Part shown: piece after piece, positions 23,713 through 32,485 of the stretch
Numbering within the stretch: the first letter of the stretch is position 1
Layout of the letters: the number at the start of each line of letters is the position of its first letter
Source of the DNA: Parietaria judaica
Taxonomy: Eukaryota; Streptophyta; Magnoliopsida; Rosales; Urticaceae
Direction: 5' to 3'
Assembly (NCBI GenBank): GCA_954871525.1
Contig: OX940861.1
Location: 7,424,842 to 7,488,841, forward strand
DNA: 64,000 bases
Position numbers and translations under genes: made by a program
The notes under the pieces: generated by a model
Databases searched by the model: none
The model's input: only the letters and a program-made list of their open reading frames with translations
Told to the model about the DNA's origin: nothing

Positions 23713-24690
23713 TTATGGTGTGGAGAATGCAGCATGGACTTGAGGAGATTGTGCACCTCTGTGACGACCTGCCAAGTTGTGTGGGATTTGGAATGACTGA
23801 TAAAATCTATAATAGCACTCGGCTACTATGTGACCAATTTTTCCACAAAGCTGACATTGAGATCTATCTGTACTCCATGATCCCGACCATTGAGGTCTAT
23901 AGCTACCTCGACCACCACGAGATCTCCCTCGCCAACCACCGCCTGGGCCACGGCTCGCCATGCCATGAGAATGACCAGAATGTCCTCTTCTAGAAGGGCT
24001 AAAACCTTGGCCTCGATTTGTAACTCCCTGCCTTGCAGTGTAGTTTGCAGAAATCATGGAATCTAGTGATCTTGAATCCTTTTCTATACGAGCTTCAAAG
24101 GACAAGAGCATAGACTCGATTTCTTCAACAGAGAACTGAGTTGTGCTAAACTCAAATGACGTAACAAATGATCCGTACTCAGTTGGTAATCCATTCAGAA
24201 TTGAATCAATATGATCTTCAGGAGAGAGAATGATTCCGACAGAATTGAGAGAATCAACGGTGACTTTTACCTTTCCTAGGTATTCAGTTAGGGATAAGCC
24301 TTCTTTCTGCAAGTTTTGAAGTTGAGCCTTCAATTGCCGTGTCTTTGACCGAGTCTGAGCATTGAAGTATTGTTCGATTCTGGTCCAGAGAGCATAGCTC
24401 GATTCACATCCAACCATTTTAGGAAGAGGAGGATCAAATATGGAAGAAAGAATCCAGGACATCAGAAGGCGATCTTGTTTTCGAAAAAGAACATAGGATT
24501 TGTTTTGTGATCCTAAACCTGCATCTTCATCAGAAAGGAACCTCGGAGGAGCAAGATCCTTGTTGAAGACGAAGGATTCGAGTCCATGTCCGCAAATCGC
24601 AGAGAGGACTTGTTGCTTCCAGACCAAGAAGTTCGAGATATCCAGCTTAATCGACAAAGAATGGCTGAATGAGACTAAGGATGAAGGCAT
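23713..24690 (-). CDS. Copia Gag polyprotein (325 aa), ends at an in-frame TAA before protease
   Basis: ATG at 24690 lies 75 bp after the primer-binding site. The N-terminal two thirds are the copia Gag region (KLDISNFLVWKQQVLSAICG, then WTRIEQYFNAQTRSKTRQLK, LSLTEYLGKVKV, ILNGLPTEYGSFV). A Gly/Arg-rich linker follows, then a CCHC zinc knuckle CQLCGKIGHIVAEC (residues 279-292; 23815-23856). In intact relatives Gag reads straight into protease. Here TAA at 23713-23715 interrupts the frame just before the protease motif DLNWYPDSGATNHV, which continues in the same frame. This is a premature stop, so a full Gag-Pol would not be made without readthrough. Confidence 0.88.
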   Translation of the reverse strand: MPSSLVSFSHSLSIKLDISNFLVWKQQVLSAICGHGLESFVFNKDLAPPRFLSDEDAGLGSQNKSYVLFRKQDRLLMSWILSSIFDPPLPKMVGCESSYALWTRIEQYFNAQTRSKTRQLKAQLQNLQKEGLSLTEYLGKVKVTVDSLNSVGIILSPEDHIDSILNGLPTEYGSFVTSFEFSTTQFSVEEIESMLLSFEARIEKDSRSLDSMISANYTARQGVTNRGQGFSPSRRGHSGHSHGMASRGPGGGWRGRSRGGRGSYRPQWSGSWSTDRSQCQLCGKIGHIVAECYYRFYQSFQIPHNLAGRHRGAQSPQVHAAFSTP

Positions 24691-24967
24691 ATCAGACTAA
24701 CCGAAATTTCCTTGCTGGTCCGCCATTGATGCTCTGAAGAAATCGTTTGAGGAAGACGATCTTCGCTCTGATACCATGTTAGGGCTAGAGAGAAAAAGGG
24801 AAATGCAATTGGGAAAGATATGTTTGCATTGTATCTGAATAATAGTCAATCAAGAGTATTTATACTCTGTACATAGTAATATAATAGCTAGCGTAACTAA
24901 TACAGTTAGCTAATATTGCTTTATATAACTACATATCCTAACAAAACCTAGCTTATCTAGTCTTAAG

Positions 24968-25457
24968 CAGGACCGGCCCGATCTATGGGCAAGTTGGGCG
25001 GTCGCCCAAGGCCCCGATTTAAAATAAGGCCTATTTTAGAATAGTCTATTAATTAAAGCCTTGATTAGTTACTTACTGTTGTAGCAAATCGTCAAATGTT
25101 AAAGATTTGAAGCCTGAGACAATTTTTTTAGTTTTTGTAATAAATCATTGCATAACTAACGTACTAGAACAAACGAGTCATACATGTTCATAAATTACAA
25201 CATAGCTCCTGCAATACCGTACAACTAGTGGTGATTATAAAGTTGATAATGATGACTTATCTTGCATCTTACATTTGATAGATTATTTATGAACGCTTTA
25301 ATTGTAAAATGCAGCATATTGTATAGGATTTATTCGGTCTTCGTCATTGCATATCTTTACAATACCGTATAGCTTCTGCAATACGATATTGTAGGCCCCC
25401 AAAAAAGCCTCATGTTAACGATTTGATGAAGGCCAAAAAATTGTTGGACCGGCCTTG
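24968..25457. mobile_element. Probable hAT-type element with CAGGACCGGCCC ends (490 bp)
   Basis: Left end CAGGACCGGCCCGA and right end TTGGACCGGCCTTG are inverted. The 8-bp flanks GTCTTAAG and ATCTTAGG match at 6 of 8 positions. The inner blocks GCCCAAGGCCCC and GTAGGCCCCC are typical of a common dicot hAT MITE. No ORF. Confidence 0.6.
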
Positions 25458-25465
25458 ATCTTAGG

Positions 25466-26304
25466 ATCTTGTTAATCACAAAATCAGAAAAAATAAATAT
25501 TATGAAATTAAATACTTCTCGTCAATATTCGCTACAGTTCGAGCAGAGCACATGAACATGACACAGTTGTTTCTTTCCCAGTGAAGTCAAACTGGAAATT
25601 ATGCAATGAAGATATGTTTAAATTGTTAATATATAAAATAGGAATTTTGATCCGAAATCTTTTGTTTGTATAGCTACAAACTCTCTATTATCAATACTAT
25701 TAAAATACATTCTGAAAAGTGTATTTTAATTTTTTTTTACACCGATTGATCATTTAACACCAACGTCACATGACACAGAAATTTGTAATGATTTTTTCAA
25801 TTTTGGTTTACTCTTTAGATTGTTGAATTTTTTCCATTATAACAGAACATATTTGAACATGTTAGTCTGGTAAAAATATCTTGTTCTTGTTCTTTATATT
25901 ATATACTTTGATAAATTATTAGCACTGTAAGGACTGATAAAGAATCGAACCATCAAGCGGCGAGTGCTCGCAGCATATGGATCACAGTAGTATATCTTTG
26001 CACACAACTCGAGTAGAGTGTACCTTGCGATAGTTAAAAAACCATTCACATAAATTTTAAAAGAAAACCAAATCGAACATTTAATGAGAGAAAGCATGCA
26101 TTCAAGAGAAAACCCTCCTCAACACCCCTAAGAGCACGTTGCTCCTAGTGTTCTTGACACGAAATCTCTTGGTTGCCTCATCCTATAGTAAACAAAAACA
26201 AAAAATAGCCTTAGGTTCAAATCTATTCACATCAGCGACTATATTGTTCATGTATTGATTCGATCCTAGCAGATTGTCAAATCCTGTAAATCACAAAATA
26301 AAGA
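25466..26304. other. Intergenic; possible remnant coding block on the minus strand
   Basis: Mostly AT-rich. On the minus strand 26100-26185 reads a basic peptide ending in a stop, RFRVKNTRSNVLLGVLRRVF, which looks protein-like but has no recognisable partner. No gene call is made. Confidence 0.35.
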
Positions 26305-26312
26305 GAAAATAT

Positions 26313-26795
26313 TAGGGGTGCAAATAATACCCGGAAACCGGGTAATTATCCGGAACCGAATCCGTATCCGGATTTAAAAACCGGAACCGAAACCGTATCC
26401 GAATTCCGGTTCCGAGTACCGGGTAGTAAGATTAAAAAACCGGGTACCCGGTACCCGGTTTATTATCCTGTTTTAGTTTTGTTTTTTTATTTTTATGTTA
26501 ATTTAATTTTTAGGGTTAGTTTTAGGGCTCGATTTCATTTTCACTCCCGCCTCCCTCGCATCTCGCCGACTTCATTTCCTTCCCCGACTTCAGGTTCTTG
26601 CCGACCCTGCCTCTCTCCGACGCCGGCTAAAATCCGGGTACCCGGATCCGGTTCCCAAAACCGGGTACCGAGTATCAAAATACAGATACCCGGATTTCCG
26701 GGTACCCGGTTTTCGGATACCGGTTCCGGGTATCAATTTTCGGATACCCGGATTCCGGTTCCGGGTACCGGGTACCCTACCCGATTGCACCCCTA
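26313..26795. mobile_element. hAT-type MITE, CCGG/GGTACC-array family (483 bp)
   Basis: Starts TAGGGGTGCAAATAATACCC and ends GATTGCACCCCTA, with an exact 8-bp TSD GAAAATAT at 26305-26312 and 26796-26803. Both arms are dense arrays of CCGGAACC, GGGTACCC and CCGGATAC motifs. The middle (about 26515-26625) is CT/CG-rich, leader-like sequence. Confidence 0.92.
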
Positions 26796-26803
26796 GAAAA
26801 TAT

Positions 26804-27992
26804 GTATTCAAAACCTTTAAGCAGAATTTGTCGCAGTTGAATTGAAACAGCAAATGTACTTGCACCGGCCGGGAGCATCCTCGTATCCTCCACCATTGTC
26901 CTTCTCGAAAGTCTCAAAAGAAGATATGTTAAATTTGTCAGTAACATAGTATAGGAAATTTGACCCTCTAAAGAACCACATTCAATATTTAATATATTAT
27001 TCATTCTAATTTACACCCATGAAAATTAGATTTAGCATTTAAATCCTATTTAACTAACTCAAATAGATAATGCAACGATTTAATGCTTTACATAATCATA
27101 AAAGACTAATTCCTAAACATTTTATGTATTTCAAAATAATTTTAAATTTAAGATTAAGAATACAATAAAAGCATTCAAATGTAAACGAGATCTTAAGAGA
27201 AAATTAATTATAAATTCGATCTACAAAATATTCCTTAGATTTTCTTATCCTAATTACTTTAATAAAAAATAAATAAATAAAATAGTAGCATTATTTAAAA
27301 TTAAACATTTTAAAATAATAAAGCGACGTGAGCTCTTTAATTAGTCCTGAAACGGAATTCCAAAAACAGTTTTCAGAATAGAATTATTTTAAAAAATAAA
27401 TTAATTAAATTTAAACAAAATAATTAGAACTAAACCAATTTAAAAATAAAGAATTCAAAGTTAAAATTTTGAAGGGTAAAATTGTAAATCTATTTACAAA
27501 ATTAAAATTAAAATTAAAATAATAACTTTGGAGAGCGGGTTTGTCCATCGACTTTGGGTCAAACCTGAATCCGTGGTCAACTTTCGTGGTGTGCCCACGG
27601 TTCATCCCATCACGCATGGCCCACGTGCAAGTCACTTAAGTGGCTTTGGAGCCCAACACGTGGGCATGGCCAAAAGTGCCCAATTGCGCTTGCTGCACAT
27701 AAGCAGCAACAACCCACGTGGATATCGCTGGTATGGCTCGAGTTAGGGGGTGTGATTTTCTCTCTGGTTTTTGGATCAGAATATCTAAGATGCTCAATCT
27801 CTCGTCAATTAGGAATAGACTTTGGGTACATACAGTGTATAGTCTATTAATGACTTAATGGGCTATTAATCAATCAATACTCTCATAATTAATGTGCGGG
27901 CCCAAGTGGGCCCATAACCCGTTTATTGTAGTTCGGTCGGACCCGGAAAGACAAATGGCCCAAATCCTATTTGGGAATTTCCAACATGTTTA
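26804..27992. other. Intergenic upstream of the FAP2 pseudogene
   Basis: AT-rich to about 27500, then a GC-richer stretch (27530-27960) with several CCCACG/CACGTG-like boxes (CCCACGTGCAAG, CCAACACGTGGG, CCCACGTGGATA). This may be displaced promoter sequence. No coding signal. Confidence 0.4.
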
Positions 27993-28562
27993 TCATGTAT
28001 TTTCTGAATTGTTAGAACTCCATGGCTCTCTCTAGTTTATGTTTATGCTTAATCCAATTGCGAAGGTTTGGAACTTGCGACGTTGAGTCAAGCGCATAGG
28101 TGACTAATCTTTAATTTGTGAATTATCCAGGTACATTGATCTTTGTTGATCCCAAAGTTTGTAGAGGCTCTCTGGGTATATCATGCGAAGTAACTAGTTC
28201 TGGCTTGATCTCGATGGTGGATCGTCTTTCCCGTGGAGCCTCTCGCGTTTCACAATATCGGTATTAAAGTGTTATCGCACATTACTTCGTTCCTGAACAA
28301 TTCTCTTCACAAATCAACCATTGATGGCAAATGGCGAAGCTTGCTTTCTCGTGTCTGGCGATATTGCGAGAAACCCAAATAGTTAGGAATAAGGTTGTTT
28401 CAACTAGTCAAGGACATTATTTCCGGTCTTCATAAACTTTCACTTAGGCTTTAAATTAATACGAGAATCTGGTTCACAAATGCTATTTGGTAAGCTATTT
28501 AGCTTTTACTCCAAGCTCGCTTATGCTCACTATGAAAGACTGCGATCATGCTCCGTTCTTAT
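27993..28562 (+). pseudogene. FAP2 pseudogene (5' part only)
   Basis: Co-linear with 32240-32935 of the intact FAP2 gene downstream, from the leader intron (CATGTATTTTCT, TTAGAACTCC, GGCTCTCTCT) through most of the first coding exon to TGCTCCGTTCTT. The equivalent of the start codon is at 28183, but codon 5 is TAG. Several deletions break the frame (for example about 40 bp missing around 28318-28340). The copy stops abruptly at about 28562, before exon 2. It is therefore a partial, dead tandem duplicate 4 kb upstream on the same strand. Confidence 0.88.
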
Positions 28563-28832
28563 TGTGAAGCCCACTATTAGATAAATTAGGCCCAAACACG
28601 TCAAAAAAAACCCACATTGATGATAAACGACATGTCGTATGCATGCCCCGTGGCTGCGTCTGTGAGTAAACGACATGCTTTTTACTTGTGCTCTGCTGCA
28701 TTTCTCTTCTTTGTCTGGGTTTTCTTTGAGAGACTTCGGCGAAGTTCTTAGAAGGGTTTGAGTGAAACACGTTTTGATATGCTAGATCAGCGAGACTTGA
28801 TCTCTGTGTTCTCTGCTACATCATCAAATTAT

Positions 28833-28866
28833 ATTAATTAATTAATTAATTAATTAATTAATTAAT
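28833..28866. repeat. (AATT)n microsatellite
   Basis: TTAA/AATT tetranucleotide run next to the left end of a Tourist-type MITE. Confidence 0.9.
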
Positions 28867-28872
28867 CATTTA

Positions 28873-30209
28873 GGCTGCGTTCACTTGGAAGTAATTGACC
28901 GCAATGGGTTGTGTTGGGGGTATTTTTGTAAAATATATTAATAAAGAAATATTATTTAATTAATCATTTTTTTATTAATTAAATCATTTCTTAACCCAAA
29001 AATCCTTCCGGAGGCCCGTTTTCGCAAAACAAAGTGTCCAGGTGTTCCTAAAAATAGGAAAAACCACAAAAACGACATAAAATTTGTGAAAAACGGACAC
29101 GGGACGAGTTCGGGAGCGAAAAACACTTCGGAAGCACCTTTGGGGGCCCACAGGCCCACATGTGCGCCAGAGATGACGTCAGCATGCGCGCGTCAGCCTG
29201 CCCACGTCATCAGGGCCCACAGCCCTTCACTCGCGCGAGTGAACTGATGCAGCCCCACAAATCGCGCGCGTGAGGGCGCGTGGAGCGTCGGATCGGGCTG
29301 ATTTTTGTGGCGTTGGAAAGATCTCATTCCGAGGACCCAAAAAACTATATTTATTTTCTTAAGGGGCCTCCGGAAATGGGAGATAATTGCGTTTTAGTCC
29401 TCGGATTCCCTTATAAAAGGGAGCTCGGTTCATTCAAACGGGAGGAAATCGGAACTCGACCAAATTCTCTCGAGCCTCTCTCTACTCCCTATAAACTCGC
29501 CTCCCCCTCAAATATTCCACTAATGTTGAGCGTCGGAGGTGAATCAGGGGGTATTCCCCCCTGTTTTCCCTGACCTCGGGTATTCTTTTGCCAGGTCCAG
29601 AAATTGAGAGAAAGCGGAAGTTTCGGAGAAATTTCTTCAATAGATCAACCCGAGGGGAACCTTTGGAGAAAATCCCGGGATGAATGACGACATTGGGCCC
29701 GGTCCAACACCAACAATTGGGCCGCAACAGTGTTTGATCCAAAAAACGGCATCAACAGGTTGTAATCGTAATAAGCAAGTGCACTTATTACTGTGTTCAC
29801 TTAAATACATTATCATAACCGCTTGTAATCACTTTTACAATGTAATTAAAAAAGGTAAATTTAAGGGAATCAGCATTACAAAGTTTCAGATGTTGTAATC
29901 TTCATAATACAATTTTTTTATGATTTCAAAAAGCTATGATTTTTAGAAGATGATTCATAAAATATTATTACGTTTATCTATAATGTCTTAATTATTAATT
30001 AAAGTGTCTTTTGGTAATTTATCAAATGATTAAAATTTATATTATTTAATAATAAATAAAATAACCGTCATTCCTTTTTTCATTACAATGATACAACTAA
30101 ACATCGTAATTCATTACAATTACGATTCAAATTACAGTATATTACAATTACGATTATGATTACAAATTTACAATTACAATTAAACAATTACATCCAAGTG
30201 AACGCAACC
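28873..30209. mobile_element. Tourist/Harbinger-type MITE (about 486 bp) interrupted by a solo LTR
   Basis: Left end GGCTGCGTTCACTTGG and right end CCAAGTGAACGCAACC are inverted. The 3-bp TSD TTA (28870-28872, 30210-30212) is the usual PIF/Harbinger target. The right half is rich in TTACAATTACGATT repeats. A solo LTR (28912-29757) inserted 39 bp inside the left end. The first bases GGCTGCGTT are shared with the autonomous-looking Harbinger at 8896. Confidence 0.88.
28912..29757. mobile_element. Solo LTR, family B (846 bp)
   Basis: Begins TGTTGGGGGTATTTTTG, ends CGGCATCAACA, and is flanked by an exact 5-bp TSD GGTTG (28907-28911, 29758-29762). It contains a GC-rich central part with GATGACGTCAGCATGCGCGC. 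A TATA-like CTTATAAAAGGGAGC at about 29409-29423 probably marks the LTR promoter. A related LTR fragment lies at about 52695-52960. Confidence 0.92.
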
Positions 30210-30601
30210 TTAGTGTTTGTAAAGTATGATTACGAAGTTATTTGTTTACTCTTAAAATTTGTGTCTCCGTCAACTTCAACTCTAAGCTTCCGCAAAACAA
30301 TAAGAATGTCCGGTGTTGTATTTTCATAATGTAACAAAAAAATATTCGAAGTGATTGTCGCTACGATTGCATCATTTCATGAAACAAGCTATATTCACTA
30401 ATATCATCTTCAAATTATGTATTATGATTATATAATTAATATTTTAATAATTCGATAATATTAATAAATTTTGACGGTCCCGATTATTGTATATACTATA
30501 TATAAGTAAAATCGGCAACCATCTTATTGTTTTCGTAATTCATACTACGATGTCTTGAACCTTTCATGTTACGCATTTGTTTCTCAAACCTTAATTTTTC
30601 G

Positions 30602-30760
30602 CATGGTTTTAAATGCCCTGATATGTCTTCGGTTTGCTTTCGGTATGCTCATTTTTTTAGAATTGCGGCATCCCGTGAACATCTATAATTTATTAATATA
30701 ATATCATATTTTAATTATAATCCTACATTTATATATTCTATAACTTACAATTATAGCTCT

Positions 30761-30799
<39 letters not shown>

Positions 30800-31054
30800 C
30801 AACTATAACCTATCAATGTTGATATGATGTTTTATTATTACTGTGATTTTTTGGTTATTTATGTTTTATTGTGATGAATAAGTAATTTTAAACTTATATA
30901 AAAAATATTGCTTAAATATTTAAAATTATTTTTCGGTACTTCCGTCGATATTTTCGTCGGCATGAAGTATGCTCGTGAAATTTATGCGAACGTGCCCATC
31001 GACGTGTGGCATGTTCGTAAAATAAAAAGAGCAAAGTGACTTGAAAAGCAACAT
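30602..31054. mobile_element. Possible hAT-like element related to 4932-5778
   Basis: The left end CATGGTTTTAAATGCCC resembles CAAGGTTTTAAATACC. The interior has CGACGTGTGGCATG and GCGGCATCCCGTG blocks like those of the 4932 element. Flanks ATTTTTCG and ATTTTTTG match 7/8, but the right end is poorly defined. Confidence 0.4.
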
Positions 31055-31799
31055 TAATTTTTTGTAATAATCGAAGAAGTATTTTAGAGACATTAAAAAT
31101 GACGGATTGTTTTGTAGTTATGACCAGTTTGGCCCCAAATATCGAAGCCAAGTGGAGAATCGCCCCGGTGTTGAATTTTCATTACAAAATGATACGAACA
31201 AATGCGAATATGCGAAGTTTGTAATTGTGAGTGGGTCCCATCCCAAAGTCACGAAACCAGAATATGGACCAAGTGCAAGTGGCCCTTGTCACATCAAGAA
31301 CTCGCCACGTGGCACCTCCAACATACTTCGTGTCTGATGTCGACCATATTTGTACCCAAGTGCTTGGAAGGAGTTTGGTGTGAATACCGAATAATATAAA
31401 AAGGGCAAATCAGATATTTCGTTCGGTTGAACTTGGAATTTGCTTATTACCAAAATAACCTTTTGGTCTGCGCCAGGATCTCGCCCCCGCGTCCAAACGT
31501 TGCCGTCCAGAACCAGATTTGACCACGTGTGTGTGTGGAAGGTCAGAGGAGAATCCAGGTGTACCACAAGGAGGATATTTTCGTCTTTTCCGATTTCTGG
31601 GACCCAAACAAAACATCAAACGCGAACAACAAACGAAAGTGGGTCTTTTCACATTTTGGTTGAGAAATGAAAAAGGAAAAAGGGCCAAAACTAGGGAATT
31701 TTCATTCTAGCCCTCGGAAAATGGAAAACAGTATATTTCACCCCGACTAAATTAAATAGCTACACTTTGACATGTTTTGTGTGTGTGAAATTCCGTATT
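31055..31799. other. Intergenic, upstream of FAP2
   Basis: Moderately GC-rich with CACGTGGC (31312) and CACGTGTG motifs, plausible distal promoter elements. Several ORFs here overlap on both strands with no protein-like features. Confidence 0.4.
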
Positions 31800-32485
31800 T
31801 GTCCAAAGAGGTTTTCTGGAAGCGAACGAACTCTGTTATTGCTTGTTGCGGCTTCGTACTTAAAGCATATTCCTTCTCCGTCTTCTTCTCCACCGAAATA
31901 CCTAAATTCGATTTCGAAGCCCTCGATCTCTCTCTCTCTCCCCTTCTCGTCCTTGTTCTGATTCCAGGTTCGTTTCTCTCTCCTTCTGTTTTTTCTGATT
32001 TTTTTTTTTTGGCGCCTTTTGCTTTCTGTTTGGTTCTCGAGAATAATCACGGAAAAGTTATGGCAAGAGAGAAACTTTCTTTCTTCGTTTTCATGCGGTT
32101 TTCTTTTCCATTTCTTCAATTCACGAGCTTAATCGACTGGCATTGCATTTCTGTGATTTGCGTGGCGATGTTTGTAGAAGCTATACAATAGCTATGCGAT
32201 CGTTGATGTATTGTTATACGGAAGTTTCAGAAAATTATTTTTGTGTTGATCATGTATTTTCTTGATATTGGTAACTTTTTAGAACTCCGTGGCTCTCTCT
32301 CTGGTTTGTGCTTAATCCAACTGCTGTGGATTGAAGGTTTTGAACTTGCGATCTGGATTCTTTGAATAGAGACAGGATAGGTGACTAATCTTTTGTGAAA
32401 TGTCCAGGTGCATTGTATCTTGGTTGATCCCAATATTCCAAAGTTTGTAGAGGACCCACTCTGGGTTCTCTATTTGGCACATACT
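31800..32485 (+). promoter_or_regulatory. Probable 5' leader and leader intron of FAP2
   Basis: CT-rich leader (CGATCTCTCTCTCTCTCCCC, about 31924-31943) with a likely donor at ATTCCAG|GTTCGT near 31968. The leader intron probably ends at TGTCCAG|GTGCAT (32407). The leader intron is duplicated in the upstream pseudogene, which shows the duplication was of genomic DNA. Confidence 0.5.

Larger units (their letters stand above)
22400..24943 (-). mobile_element. Ty1/copia retrotransposon with a large internal deletion (2.5 kb)
   Basis: Two LTRs of 167 bp each, 22400-22566 and 24777-24943, both TGTTAGGGCTAGAG...CCTAACA and differing at only about six positions. The TSD is AAACT/AAACC (4/5). The coding strand is minus. 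The primer-binding site TGGTATCAGAGC (24765-24776), matching initiator tRNA-Met, abuts the 5' LTR. A purine-rich GATGGGGAC precedes the 3' LTR. Gag, protease and the RNase H end remain; integrase and the catalytic reverse-transcriptase core are gone. The short, nearly identical LTRs suggest fairly recent insertion. Confidence 0.95.

Noticed and set aside
22621..24700. Plus-strand ORFs across the copia element
   Set aside because: They are antisense to Gag and RNase H and have no recognisable domains; the element reads on the minus strand.
26479..26865. ORFs on both strands with TGSGYQF / PGTRNRNPG repeats
   Set aside because: They are translations of the CCGG/GGTACC motif arrays of a hAT MITE with exact TSDs, not a repeat protein.
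31107..31710. Overlapping ORFs of 63-92 codons on both strands
   Set aside because: Several frames are open at once, with no conserved motifs or splice logic; likely FAP2 upstream DNA.
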